Notes: a model not told the origin generated them from the sequence alone. 60,902 nt of DNA from Chloroflexota bacterium (GCA_005882115.1 VBEG01000026.1:1-60902); one strand, 5' to 3'; counted from the stretch's first letter, positions 24,924-34,056 are shown. A program made the numbers and translations.

Positions 24924-27245
24924 TCAGCGCTGCTTCGCTTTGAGGAGTGTGAGGACCCGGTCCGGGGTGAAGGGAAGCGTGCCGTTGGGGACCGAAAGCG
25001 CATCGGCAATCGCGTTCGCAATCGCTGCCGTCGAACCGATGGTGCCGCCCTCGCCGATGCCCTTAGTGCCTAGCTCGTGCACGGTTGATGGCGTGACGAG
25101 GTGGACGATCTCGACGGTCGGCACCTCGCCGGCGGTCGGGATGAGGTAGTCCATGAAGCTGCCGCTCAACAGCTGGCCGTCGGATCCGTAGATGATCTCT
25201 TCCAGAAGGACGGCGCCGACCCCTTGGGCAATGCCCCCCGCCACCTGCCCATCGACGATCATCGGGTTGATCACCGTGCCGCAGTCGTCCGCAACGACGT
25301 ACCGGCGGATCTCGACGGCCGCGCTTTCGGGATCGACCTCGACCATGCAAACGTGCGTGGCATAGGGGTGGGCGGCCTGGACTGGGTCGTAGGTCACCGA
25401 GACGTCCATCAGGTGCCCGCCGTTCTCGGATGGGTCGCCGGAGGCGAGCTGGGCCAGCGCGAGCCCGGCCGGCACGCCGTCGATGAGGATCCCAGTGCCG
25501 CCGATCTCCAGCCGCTCGACCGGCTGGTCGAGTCGCCATGAGGCGGCGTCGAGGATCTCCTGGCGCAGCTGCTGCGACGCGCGATGCGTGGACGTCGCGG
25601 CGGTGACCGAGCTGCGGCTCATGAAGGAGCCGGTGCCGCGGCCAACCTTCGCGGTGTCCGTCTGTTCGACGATGACGCTGCCGGCATCAACCCCCAGCGC
25701 GGCCGCCGCCACCTGGGCGAGGGTGGTCTGGACGCCCTGGCCAATCTCCGGGCAGCTCGTCTGCACGCGCAGCCGGCCATCCTCGTGGATCCATACACGC
25801 GCGGTGTCGGTGCCCGGAATGCCGACCATGCCGCGGCCCTTGAAGGTCGACGAGCCAGCGCCGGTGAACTCGACGTACGTGCTCAAACCGATGCCCACCA
25901 GCCGGCCGGACGCGCGCGCTTGCGCCTGCTTGGCTCGAGCAGGCAAGTAGTCGAACGCTGACAGTGCTGCATCCAGCCCTGCGGGATAATCGCCCGATTC
26001 GTAAGGATGCCCGGTGGCCGCTGTGTACGGCATCTGCGACGGAGTCACGAGGTTGCGGTGTCTTACATCCGCGGGATCGAGGCGGAGGCGCACTGCGATC
26101 AGGTCCATGAGCCGTTCGTGCGTGAGCACCGCGGTGACCATCCCCACCCCGCGATAAGGGCCCTCCGGGCACTTGTTGGTCGCGATCGCGTACGAGTCGT
26201 ACTCGTAGTCGCGGATGTCGTACGGGCCGGGGATCAGGCCGGCGCAGGTCATCGGGTCCAGCAGCGGGCCGTGCGGCCTGATGCCGTAGGCGCCGATGCT
26301 GGAAAGCACGGTGGCGCGAAGGCCGAGCACGCGGCCGTCCTTCCGAACCGCCGCGCTGAAACGGACCTTCTGGTCGCGCGCGTGGTTCGCCGCCTGCAGG
26401 TGCTCGGATCGATCCTCGATCCATTTGACAGTCCTGTGGAGGTGCAGGCTGATCCACGACAGCAGGATCTCCTCGGGGTAGACATGTGCTTTGAGACCGA
26501 AGCCACCCCCGACGTCGGAGGCGACCACGCGAACGTGTTTCTCGTCTAGTCCGAGGCTCTCTGCGATCGCGTCGACGACCAGGTGTGGGGCTTGCGTCGA
26601 GCTCCACGCGATGACGCCACCCGAACCATCAGGCATGGCGACCACGCCACGACCTTCCATGGGCGCTGCCGACACCCGCGGGTGGACGACCTCGCCCTCA
26701 ACCACGATGTCGGCTTGCGCGAAGGCTTTGTCGACGTTCCCGATGGTGCGGTGGCCCAAGAAGTACTGGTTTTTCGGCACCGAGTCATGCACCAGCGGTG
26801 CGCCGTCTGACATCGCGTCCTCGAAGGTGATCACAGGCGTGAGAGGAACGAGGTCGACCTGAATGAGCTCCAGCGCATCCTCCGCCTGGTAGCGGCTGTC
26901 GGCCACCACCACCGCCACGATCTCTCCGACGAACCGAACGCGGTCGACCGCGATGATCGGCCGGTCCGGCGCGATGGCTCCAGCGGTGGTGAGGTGGACT
27001 CTCATCGGCGCGCACGTGCCCGCCAGGTCCGCGGCGGTGAAGACCGCCGCCACCCCGGGTGCCTCGCGAGCTGCAGCGGTGTCGATGTCGGTTATGCGTG
27101 CGCTCGCGTGCGGGCTGCGAAGCATCGCGACGTGGAGGTGGCCTTCGGGCTTCAGGTCGTCGATGAACCGAGCCCGGCCGCGCAGTAGTGGGCCGTCCTC
27201 GAGACGTGGCAATCCCGTCCCGATCGGACCGACTGGAACGCTCAC
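24924..27245 (-). CDS. Xanthine dehydrogenase / CoxL-family molybdopterin-binding subunit (first copy)
   Basis: 773 aa from GTG 27245. Small N-terminal aldehyde-oxidase a/b-hammerhead domain (RPIIAVDRVRFVGEIVAVVVADS), then the Mo-cofactor domain with GGGFGLKAHVYPEE, active-site loop CPEGPYRGVGM, GQGVQTTLAQVA near the pterin, and the catalytic Glu in GTKGIGEGG close to the C-terminus. The CO-dehydrogenase loop AYRCSFR is absent, so it is a form-II-like hydroxylase oxidising an organic substrate, often an N-heterocycle or aldehyde. Unusually, no FAD or 2Fe-2S gene accompanies it on this strand; those of the divergent operon could be shared. The MFS gene follows it. Confidence 0.9.
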   Translation of the reverse strand: MSVPVGPIGTGLPRLEDGPLLRGRARFIDDLKPEGHLHVAMLRSPHASARITDIDTAAAREAPGVAAVFTAADLAGTCAPMRVHLTTAGAIAPDRPIIAVDRVRFVGEIVAVVVADSRYQAEDALELIQVDLVPLTPVITFEDAMSDGAPLVHDSVPKNQYFLGHRTIGNVDKAFAQADIVVEGEVVHPRVSAAPMEGRGVVAMPDGSGGVIAWSSTQAPHLVVDAIAESLGLDEKHVRVVASDVGGGFGLKAHVYPEEILLSWISLHLHRTVKWIEDRSEHLQAANHARDQKVRFSAAVRKDGRVLGLRATVLSSIGAYGIRPHGPLLDPMTCAGLIPGPYDIRDYEYDSYAIATNKCPEGPYRGVGMVTAVLTHERLMDLIAVRLRLDPADVRHRNLVTPSQMPYTAATGHPYESGDYPAGLDAALSAFDYLPARAKQAQARASGRLVGIGLSTYVEFTGAGSSTFKGRGMVGIPGTDTARVWIHEDGRLRVQTSCPEIGQGVQTTLAQVAAAALGVDAGSVIVEQTDTAKVGRGTGSFMSRSSVTAATSTHRASQQLRQEILDAASWRLDQPVERLEIGGTGILIDGVPAGLALAQLASGDPSENGGHLMDVSVTYDPVQAAHPYATHVCMVEVDPESAAVEIRRYVVADDCGTVINPMIVDGQVAGGIAQGVGAVLLEEIIYGSDGQLLSGSFMDYLIPTAGEVPTVEIVHLVTPSTVHELGTKGIGEGGTIGSTAAIANAIADALSVPNGTLPFTPDRVLTLLKAKQR

Positions 27246-27263
27246 TCCTGATCTCTCAAAGTC

Positions 27264-27305
27264 TTGACAGCCCGGTCAATTAGTAATACAAATCACCGAT
27301 ATCGG
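27264..27305 (+). promoter_or_regulatory. Promoter of the GntR/molybdenum hydroxylase operon with palindrome
   Basis: TTGACA at 27264-27269, 17 bases, then TACAAA at 27287-27292. Just downstream lies the perfect 10-bp palindrome CCGATATCGG (27296-27305), around the expected transcription start. It lies between the divergent first large-subunit gene and the GntR gene, so it is a natural site for autoregulation. The -10 match is moderate. Confidence 0.45.
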
Positions 27306-27333
27306 CAAGCGGGGGATTCGTCGCGACAAAGCG

Positions 27334-28062
27334 GTGCTGCCGGTGGGCGGCGCGTCTCTAGCCAACAGAGCCCGCGAATCCATTCTGCATTCGATTCTCG
27401 AGCGCCGCTTCGAGGACAGCCGCCTACCCCCGGAAAACGAGCTGGCGGACATGCTGGGCGTCAGCCGCACGACTGTTCGCTCGGCGCTGCAGTCGCTGGA
27501 GCAGCACGGGGTGCTCACCCGCAGCCCGCGCCGCGGGACCCAGGTGCACGGCCGCCTCAGCCCGTCGATGGTCGCCCTCCAGCGCCTCATCGGCTTCACG
27601 CGAATGCTGGAGGAGCAGGGCTACACCGTGGAAACCCTGACCAACGCGAGGATCACAACGACGCCGCCGGACGAGGTGCTCAAAGCGCTAGGCGCGACGA
27701 AAGGAACGCCGGTTTATGCGATCGACCGGCTGTTCGTGGCCAGCGGCAAGCCGGCGATCTGGGCCATCAACTACATCCGGACCGACCTGTTCGCAGAGGC
27801 ACCCACCGAAGAGCAGCTGGCGCAGTCGCCGTTCGATATGGGTGACCTGCTGATCGGCGGCGGGGTCGATCAGGCTCTGGTGGAACTGGTGCCACGCAAA
27901 GCCACGAAGGAGGTGGTGAAGCACCTCGGCCTGAAGCCGGCCGAGGCCTATCTTCTACTCAAGGAATTCCATTTCTCGGAGTCCGGGGAGGTGCTCGGCT
28001 TCAGCTTGATCCACGTGAACGACCACTTCGTTCGATTCCGGCTGCACCGAGGCGGGCGGTGA
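27334..28062 (+). CDS. GntR-family transcriptional regulator, HutC subfamily (UTRA domain)
   Basis: 242 aa from GTG 27334 (GTG 27343 is an alternative; neither has a strong ribosome site). N-terminal winged helix: RESILHSILERRFEDSRLPPENELADMLGVSRTTVRSALQ, then HGVLTRSPRRGTQV. The C-terminal two-thirds is a UTRA ligand-binding domain (VYAIDRLFVASGKPAIWAINYI, then LKEFHFSESGEVLGFSLIHVNDHFVRF). HutC-type regulators usually repress catabolic genes until an effector binds. It sits between the two molybdenum hydroxylase large-subunit genes and its stop overlaps the second one, so it probably controls both directions. Confidence 0.9.
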   Translation: MLPVGGASLANRARESILHSILERRFEDSRLPPENELADMLGVSRTTVRSALQSLEQHGVLTRSPRRGTQVHGRLSPSMVALQRLIGFTRMLEEQGYTVETLTNARITTTPPDEVLKALGATKGTPVYAIDRLFVASGKPAIWAINYIRTDLFAEAPTEEQLAQSPFDMGDLLIGGGVDQALVELVPRKATKEVVKHLGLKPAEAYLLLKEFHFSESGEVLGFSLIHVNDHFVRFRLHRGGR

Positions 28063-30365
28063 AGACGACCGCAGACAGGATCGATCCTGTGGCCATCAAC
28101 GGGATCGGCACCTCGCCACTGCGCAAGGAGGACTGGCCGCTCGTGCGTGGCGAGGGTACCTTCATTGCCGACTTCAAGCGGCCTGGCTTGGTCCACGCAT
28201 TTGTCGTGCGCAGCCCGCTGGCCCATGCACAGTTCCCCTCCATCGATTGCACCGCCACACTCGCCGCGCCGGGCGTCCTGGACGTGATCACCGCGAATGA
28301 GCTGCCTGACAGGGGCCGGCCGATCCCGACGCGCCAGTTCGCCGACGAGGGATCGAACCGCTTTCTGCAGCGGCCTCTGGCGGATGGCGTGGTGCGCTAC
28401 TCAGGTGAGCCGGTGGCGGTGGTGATCGCCGACTCGCGCTACCGAGCCGAAGACGCGGCCGAGCTGCTCGACATCGATTACGAGCGACTCGACGTCGTGC
28501 TCGACCCTGACGACGCGGTGGCGGCAAACGCGCCGCTGCTGCGGCCGGACGCCGGCACCAACGTGGCCGGCCACCTGCTGGTAGAGATGGGCGCGATCGA
28601 TGAGGCGTTCGCCGAGGCCGACCTCGTGATCAAGGAGACGTTCCGCATCCAGCGCCATGCCGCGGTGCCACTCGAGACACGGGGGCTGCTCGCCGAGTAC
28701 GACGCCGAAACCGAGTCGATCACGGTGTGGGGAGCAGCCAAGATTCCTCATGTCAACCGCACGATCCTGGCCCGATTGCTCGGCTGGAGCGACGAGAGCA
28801 GGGTGCGGCTGGTCGAGCTACACGTGGGCGGCGGATTTGGCGCGCGCGGTGAGTTCTACCCGGAAGACTTCCTCATCCCGTTCGCAGCGATCCGGACTGG
28901 CAGGCCGGTCGCCTGGGTGGAGGACCGCGAGGAGAACCTGCGTGCCACCAACCACTCGCGCGAGCAGGTCCATCGAGTCGAGATGGCTTTGAAGAAGGAC
29001 GGCACGTTCCTGGCCCTGAAGGACAGCTTCATCAACAACACGGGCGCGTATGTGCGCACGCATGGCATGACCGTGCCGGCGCTAAGCGTGTCAATGCTTC
29101 CAGGACCTTACAAGTGGCCCGCGTACCGCGGCGAGTTCCGCAGTGTGGTGACCAACAAGACTCCCGGCGGCACGTATCGGTCGCCCGGCAGGTTCGAGAT
29201 CAACTTCGTGCGCGAAAGGCTGATCGACATCGCCGCGCATAGGCTTGGTCTCGACCCGGTGGACATCCGCCGCCGCAACCTGATCGACCGAACGAGCTTT
29301 CCGCACGACCTCGGCACGCTGTATGACGGACATCCGGTCATCTACGACAGCGGCGACTACGAGCTGCTGCTTGACAAGGCGCTGCCGGCCTTCGACTACG
29401 AGGGCCTCGAGCGGTGGCGCAGCGAGCCGGCGGCCGGCGGGATACGGCGCGGGCTGGGAATCGGGTTCTTCGTCGAAAAGGCTGGGCCCGCCGAACGCGA
29501 GTACGCACGCGTCGAGCTGAACGACAAGGGTGACGTGATGGTGTACACGGGTGCGGCCTCGGTCGGACAGGGGGTCGAGACCGTCCTCGCCCAGATTTGT
29601 GTGAGCCACCTAGGGTTGCCGTATGAGCGCGTCCGGGTGATTCACGGCGACACGGCCCTGATTCCCGAGGGAATGGGCGCGTTCGGCAGTCGCGCCACGA
29701 TGCTGGGCGGGGCGGCGGTGATGCGGGCCTCCAAACAGTTGAGGAAGCGGCTCCTGGACGCAGCGGCCGAGGAGCTCGAGGCGGCGCCTGCCGACCTTAT
29801 GCTCTCGCCCGAAGGGGTGTCCGTCGTTGGCGCGCCGGCACGGAGCGTCTCGCTGAAAACCCTGCTCAGCACCAGCGCGGGTGTGATCATCGAGGAGCAC
29901 CGCTTCGTCTGCGATCTGCTTGGTTTTCCTTACGGGATCCACGTCGCAGCAGTCGAGGTAGATACGGCATCGGGCGCGATCCGAATCCACCGGTACGCGG
30001 TGGCGTACGACATCGGGCGCTGCGTCAATCCGGTGCTCGTCGCAGGACAGATTTCCGGCGGCTTCGCCCAGGGCATTGGCGGCGCCTTGCTGGAGGAGTT
30101 CAGCTTCGATGCGAACGGCCAGCCAATGTCGGCGAGTTTCATGGACTACCTGTTGCCAACGTCGGAGGAGGTGCCCGACCTAGAGGTGCTCATCACCGAG
30201 GACGCGCCATCGCCGCTCAATCCTCTGGGTGTGAAGGGCGCGGGCGAAGGTGGGACTGCTGGGGTGGGCGCGGCCATCGCCAACGCCGTTTCCGACGCAC
30301 TGGGCAGCGAGGTGACTCGTCTGCCGCTGAGCCCGCAGCGTGTCGTGGAGCTGGCGGGCGAATGA
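28059..30365 (+). CDS. Xanthine dehydrogenase / CoxL-family molybdopterin-binding subunit (second copy)
   Basis: 768 aa from GTG 28059, overlapping the GntR stop by 4 bases. Domain order is as in the copy at 24924-27245: hammerhead domain (GEPVAVVIADSRYRAEDAAELL), GGGFGARGEFYPED, active-site loop PGGTYRSPGRFE, GQGVETVLAQI, and catalytic Glu in GAGEGGTAGVGAA. The active-site loop differs from that of the first copy (TYRSPGR versus PYRGVGM), so substrates probably differ. It is followed directly by FAD and 2Fe-2S subunit genes, giving a complete L-M-S hydroxylase in one operon. Confidence 0.92.
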   Translation: MKTTADRIDPVAINGIGTSPLRKEDWPLVRGEGTFIADFKRPGLVHAFVVRSPLAHAQFPSIDCTATLAAPGVLDVITANELPDRGRPIPTRQFADEGSNRFLQRPLADGVVRYSGEPVAVVIADSRYRAEDAAELLDIDYERLDVVLDPDDAVAANAPLLRPDAGTNVAGHLLVEMGAIDEAFAEADLVIKETFRIQRHAAVPLETRGLLAEYDAETESITVWGAAKIPHVNRTILARLLGWSDESRVRLVELHVGGGFGARGEFYPEDFLIPFAAIRTGRPVAWVEDREENLRATNHSREQVHRVEMALKKDGTFLALKDSFINNTGAYVRTHGMTVPALSVSMLPGPYKWPAYRGEFRSVVTNKTPGGTYRSPGRFEINFVRERLIDIAAHRLGLDPVDIRRRNLIDRTSFPHDLGTLYDGHPVIYDSGDYELLLDKALPAFDYEGLERWRSEPAAGGIRRGLGIGFFVEKAGPAEREYARVELNDKGDVMVYTGAASVGQGVETVLAQICVSHLGLPYERVRVIHGDTALIPEGMGAFGSRATMLGGAAVMRASKQLRKRLLDAAAEELEAAPADLMLSPEGVSVVGAPARSVSLKTLLSTSAGVIIEEHRFVCDLLGFPYGIHVAAVEVDTASGAIRIHRYAVAYDIGRCVNPVLVAGQISGGFAQGIGGALLEEFSFDANGQPMSASFMDYLLPTSEEVPDLEVLITEDAPSPLNPLGVKGAGEGGTAGVGAAIANAVSDALGSEVTRLPLSPQRVVELAGE

Positions 30366-31237
30366 AGCCGGCGCAGTTCGAGTACGACGACCCGGAGACC
30401 GAGGAGGAGGCGCTGGATCTCCTGGCTCGCCATGGTGACGAGTGCAAGGTACTCGCCGGCGGGCAGAGCCTCGTTCCGCTGATGAACTTCCGGCTCGCGC
30501 GGCCCGCGCGCCTGATCGACATCAACCGGATCGATTCACTCAGCTACATCAAACGCGAGGATGGGCGGCTGGTGATCGGCGCGATGACCCGTCACACGCA
30601 CCTCGAGCGTGCCGCGGAGGTGGCACAGGGCTGGCCGCTGCTGACGGAGGCGATCGGGTGGGTGGGCCACGCTCAGATCCGTAACCGCGGCACGATCGGT
30701 GGTTCGGTGGCGCATGCGGATCCCGCCGCAGAGCTGCCGGCGGCGTTCACGGCTCTCGATGCGAGCTTCCAGGTACGTTCGAAGCGTGGCTCGCGGACCA
30801 TCGGCTGGGACCATTTCTTCGTCTCCGAGTTCACCACCGCGCTGGCTCCGGACGAGCTGGTGATGGCGGTTGAAGTCCCGGCGCTCGACCCGGGCAGCGG
30901 TGCGGCGTTCGTCGAATACGCGCGACGGCACGGGGACTTCGCACTCGGGGGTGCGGCAGTAACTCTGAGACTCGGTCGCGATGGACATTGTGAGAAGGCC
31001 ACGATCGCTTTGGTGTCGGCTGGTCCGGCGCCGGTGAGGGCGTCGTCTGCGGAGCAGCAGCTGCGCGGCTCGACGCTCGACGATTCGTCAATTCGCGCCG
31101 CTTCGGTGGAGGCGGTCAAGGGATTGCGCCCGACCTCTGACCTTCACGGGAGCACCGAGTACCGGATCGGCCTGCTGCGGACGATGACCGAGCGCGCGCT
31201 GACCAAAGCGGCGCAACGTGCGAGGAGCAGCACCTGA
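30362..31237 (+). CDS. FAD-binding subunit of molybdenum hydroxylase (CoxM family)
   Basis: 291 aa, ATG overlapping the large-subunit stop by 4 bases. The FAD motifs are intact: LAGGQSLVPLMNFRLARP (~residues 36-53) and RNRGTIGGSVAHADPAAELPA (~104-124), with the C-terminal CO-dehydrogenase flavoprotein domain ending in EYRIGLLRTMTERAL. It passes electrons from the 2Fe-2S subunit to an acceptor. It is the only M-type subunit in the window and may serve both large subunits. Confidence 0.92.
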   Translation: MKPAQFEYDDPETEEEALDLLARHGDECKVLAGGQSLVPLMNFRLARPARLIDINRIDSLSYIKREDGRLVIGAMTRHTHLERAAEVAQGWPLLTEAIGWVGHAQIRNRGTIGGSVAHADPAAELPAAFTALDASFQVRSKRGSRTIGWDHFFVSEFTTALAPDELVMAVEVPALDPGSGAAFVEYARRHGDFALGGAAVTLRLGRDGHCEKATIALVSAGPAPVRASSAEQQLRGSTLDDSSIRAASVEAVKGLRPTSDLHGSTEYRIGLLRTMTERALTKAAQRARSST

Positions 31238-31710
31238 TGAGTCGAAGAATCGCGATGAAGATCAATGGACGCGCCGTCGAGGGCGAGGTCGAGCCGCGCC
31301 TTCTGCTCGCGGACTTCATCCGCGACAATGCCGGCCTGACCGGCACACACCTGGGCTGCGAACACGGCGTTTGCGGCGCGTGCACGGTGCAGCTGGACGG
31401 GCACCCGGTTCGCTCGTGCCTCATATTCGCGGTGCAGGCTCACGGTCACCAGGTCGCGACGGTGGAGGGCATGGCGCCGAGCGACTCCTCGCTGAACACG
31501 CTTCAGCAGGCGTTCCACGAATGCCACGCGCTGCAGTGCGGGTTCTGCACGCCGGGCATCTTGATGACGATGGACGCCTTCCTGCGGGAGGAGCCGGACC
31601 CGACGCCGGAGCGCATTCGCAGCGCGCTCGGGGGGAACCTGTGCCGGTGCACGGGCTATCAGAACATCATCACCGCGGTTCGCCTGGCCGCCGATCGCCT
31701 CAATTGCTGA
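31237..31710 (+). CDS. 2Fe-2S subunit of molybdenum hydroxylase (CoxS family)
   Basis: 157 aa, ATG sharing one base with the FAD-subunit stop. Plant-type cluster ligands C41, C46, C49 and C61 (GCEHGVCGACTVQLDG...RSC) and the proximal cluster ligands C101, C104, C136 and C138 (CGFCTPG ... GNLCRCTGY) are all present. It carries electrons from the Mo centre to FAD. It is the only S-type subunit in the window. The next gene starts inside its last codons. Confidence 0.93.
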   Translation: MSRRIAMKINGRAVEGEVEPRLLLADFIRDNAGLTGTHLGCEHGVCGACTVQLDGHPVRSCLIFAVQAHGHQVATVEGMAPSDSSLNTLQQAFHECHALQCGFCTPGILMTMDAFLREEPDPTPERIRSALGGNLCRCTGYQNIITAVRLAADRLNC

Positions 31711-32699
31711 TCGACGTCCACTCGCACTACATGCCAAAGGCTGTCGCACGCGCGCTCGAGCAGCGAGCCGAGACGCCACGCATCTTCAAGCGCGACGGCA
31801 AGATGCTGATTGAGTACGGCGAACGCTCGGTTGCCCCTTTGGCTCCGGTTTTCTTCGAGCCCGAGCTCATCCTCGAGCAGATGCATGGCGCAGGCATCGA
31901 CCACGCTGTCCTGAGCGTGTCCATTCCGGGTGTCGACTGGCTCGGAGCAGAGCACGGGGAAGAGGTGGCGGAGGCCGCCAACGAGGAGACGGCATCGATC
32001 GTGGGTCGGTACCCGGATCGTTTCAGCGGGTTGGCGACAGTTCCGCTGCAGGCGCCGGAGCGCGCGGCGGAGGTGCTCCGGCGTTCGGTGGCCCTGGGGT
32101 TGAAGGGGGCGATGATCTACTCGAACGTCGCGGGCGCACACCTTGACGAGCCATCGCGACGAGTCTTCTTCGATGCGGCTTCGTCACTCGACGTTGCCGT
32201 GATGCTTCACCCGACCTACCCACTGTGCGCGCCTTCGATGATGGCCGGCGGCATGATCGAAATGACAGGGTTCCTTGTCGACACCACGACTGCGACCTTA
32301 CGGCTGGTGTTCGACGGCCTGTTCGAACGGCACCCCGATTTCAAGTTCATCGTGCCGCACGCGGGGAGCCTCATTCCATATTTTGTCGGGCGCATCGACC
32401 ACTTTGGCCGGGTGCAGAGGCCAGGCTCCACCGGGGCCATCACCGGCCCTGCGAGCGACCATATCCGCAAGCTCTATGTCGACACCGTGAGTGAGTGGCC
32501 GCCGGCTGTGCGTCTCTGTTGCGACTTCTTCGGAGTCGACCGGATCATGCACGGAACCGACCACCCCTTCTGGCCGATGGCTCTCGGGCCGCGGCTGTTG
32601 GGCCAGCTCGAGTTGAGCGCTGAGGACCGTGCAAAGATCGAGCACAAGAACGCTGCTCGCGTGTTCCAGATTCAGTTGCCCGCGATAAAGGTCGTCTGA
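31704..32699 (+). CDS. Amidohydrolase (ACMSD-like, metal-dependent hydrolase/decarboxylase)
   Basis: 331 aa from TTG 31704, where LIDVHSHYMP begins; the frame is open much further upstream but only as the off-frame shadow of the 2Fe-2S and FAD genes. Metal ligands of the amidohydrolase-2 family are H6 and H8 (DVHSH), H169 (VMLHPTYP), H219 (VPHAGS) and D286 (MHGTDHPF). These residues are the set found in 2-amino-3-carboxymuconate-6-semialdehyde decarboxylase and relatives, which decarboxylate aromatic or heterocyclic acids. It overlaps the 2Fe-2S gene by 7 bases, so it most likely acts on the hydroxylated product of that enzyme. Confidence 0.85.
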   Translation: MLIDVHSHYMPKAVARALEQRAETPRIFKRDGKMLIEYGERSVAPLAPVFFEPELILEQMHGAGIDHAVLSVSIPGVDWLGAEHGEEVAEAANEETASIVGRYPDRFSGLATVPLQAPERAAEVLRRSVALGLKGAMIYSNVAGAHLDEPSRRVFFDAASSLDVAVMLHPTYPLCAPSMMAGGMIEMTGFLVDTTTATLRLVFDGLFERHPDFKFIVPHAGSLIPYFVGRIDHFGRVQRPGSTGAITGPASDHIRKLYVDTVSEWPPAVRLCCDFFGVDRIMHGTDHPFWPMALGPRLLGQLELSAEDRAKIEHKNAARVFQIQLPAIKVV

Positions 32700-32701
32700 G
32701 C

Positions 32702-33232
32702 GTGGCGAGGGTCCCGTACGTGCAGCCAGGAACTTCATTGGAAGTCAATCAGCTGTATGCGGAGGTCACGGGCATGGGCCGGCCGGTGCTGAACCTCTAT
32801 CGGGCGCTGGCGAATCAGCCACCCGCGCTGGCGGCGTTCCTTGAGATGTCGCGATACGTGCGGTCGGGCTCGACCCTGGACCCGGGCGTGCGGGAACTGG
32901 TGATCCTGGCCACTGCGCATGAGCTGGGACAGGAATACGAGGTGGCCCACCACACGCAGGCCGCGGCAGGCGTGGGGGTTGATGCGGCGAAGGTGATGGC
33001 GTTGATGCCGGGCGGATCGCTCGACGCATTCACCCCTGCCGAGCGATACGCCGTCGCGTTCGCACGGCAAGCAGCGCACACCCGTTCATGCGATGACGCG
33101 ACGTTCAACCGGCTGCAGTCGCTCTTCTCCACCCAAGAGATCGTGGACCTGGTGGTGACGACGGCCTGGTACCACCTGTGCGCGGTGATCCTGGGATCGT
33201 TGCACGTGGAACTCGAGGCTGACACTCGGTGA
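32702..33232 (+). CDS. Carboxymuconolactone-decarboxylase-family protein (AhpD-like fold, no CxxC)
   Basis: 176 aa from GTG 32702, 2 bases after the amidohydrolase stop. The CMD helix pair is recognisable: LDPGVRELVILATAHELGQEYEVAHHTQAAAGVGVDAAKV, then AFTPAERYAVAFARQAAHT and EIVDLVVTTAWYHLCAVIL. AhpD-type peroxidases have a CxxC here, but this protein has HEL..EYEVAHH without cysteines, which fits the decarboxylase/lactonase-like side of the family. Position implies a role after the amidohydrolase. Confidence 0.8.
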   Translation: MARVPYVQPGTSLEVNQLYAEVTGMGRPVLNLYRALANQPPALAAFLEMSRYVRSGSTLDPGVRELVILATAHELGQEYEVAHHTQAAAGVGVDAAKVMALMPGGSLDAFTPAERYAVAFARQAAHTRSCDDATFNRLQSLFSTQEIVDLVVTTAWYHLCAVILGSLHVELEADTR

Positions 33233-34056
33233 TCGCTCGCCGCGAAGGCGACGGCTGGACCTTGGTCCGCCAGATGGATCACGCGGCGCACTGCGCGGAG
33301 CTGGCGCGGGCGTGGCGGGTTGGACCGTTTGGACGCGATTCCGTGGCCGCGTCTCTCGAATATGCGGCCGGCTACCACGACCTCGGCTGGACGGAGATCG
33401 ATAGGCGGCCTGAGATCGACGCGGAGGGCCGGCCCTGTAACTTCACCCAGATCGACGAGGCGCGGCATACGGAGTTCTACTCGGGTGCGGTGCGGACAAT
33501 CGCGCTGACAGACCCATACGCCGCCTACCTGGTGAGCCTCCACGCCTCAGGGCTGTATAGCCGGCGGTATGGATGGGCGGGGCTGAAGCCGGTGGATTGG
33601 ACGACGATCGGTCCGCATGGCAGAGCGCTGTTAAAAGGAGAGCGTGCGTTCCGTGCGCAGCTGTCGGCATCGATCGCGCCGGATGAGATGGAGTTCGAGG
33701 CGTTGTGGCGCAATTACATGCTGCTCGAGACGTTCGACTATCTCTCACTGCTCACGTGCTTCGGCTTCGACAGCTCGAACTGTGGGCCCGTGCCGACTGT
33801 CGAGGGGAGGTGGGAGCACCTGTCGGTCCGGCGCCTGAGCCCGTCGGATGTGGTACTCGATCCGTTTCCGTTCGAAGGCGCTCGGCTTGAGGTCGAGGTC
33901 GCATGTGTCCACCTCGAAAGCTCAGACTTCAGATCTGTCGACGAGCTGCGAGCTCAGGTCAGCTCAACACCCCAAGAGATTCGCAAAACTGTGTACAGGT
34001 CGCATTCTTTGGCACAGCCCCACGCACGCCTACTGCTGGGAGATCGACGACCTTGA
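33229..34056 (+). CDS. DUF3891-family protein
   Basis: 275 aa from GTG 33229, overlapping the CMD-family stop by 4 bases. It shows the DUF3891 pattern: QMDHAAHCAELARAW near the N-terminus, a YHDLGW motif (~residues 48-53), and AYLVSLHASGLYSRRYG. The spaced His and Asp residues resemble an HD-like all-alpha metal-binding fold, but no enzymatic activity is established for the family to my knowledge. It is the last gene of the hydroxylase operon (GntR, L, M, S, amidohydrolase, CMD, DUF3891). Confidence 0.8.
   Translation: MIARREGDGWTLVRQMDHAAHCAELARAWRVGPFGRDSVAASLEYAAGYHDLGWTEIDRRPEIDAEGRPCNFTQIDEARHTEFYSGAVRTIALTDPYAAYLVSLHASGLYSRRYGWAGLKPVDWTTIGPHGRALLKGERAFRAQLSASIAPDEMEFEALWRNYMLLETFDYLSLLTCFGFDSSNCGPVPTVEGRWEHLSVRRLSPSDVVLDPFPFEGARLEVEVACVHLESSDFRSVDELRAQVSSTPQEIRKTVYRSHSLAQPHARLLLGDRRP

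Noticed and set aside
31218-31703. A longer amidohydrolase reading from 31218 (about 160 extra N-terminal residues)
   Set aside because: The extra residues are an off-frame reading of the FAD and 2Fe-2S subunit genes, low in family character; LIDVHSHY at the TTG start is the normal family N-terminus.
24924-31710. Aerobic carbon monoxide dehydrogenase
   Set aside because: Neither large subunit carries the AYRCSFR active-site loop required for form I CO dehydrogenase.
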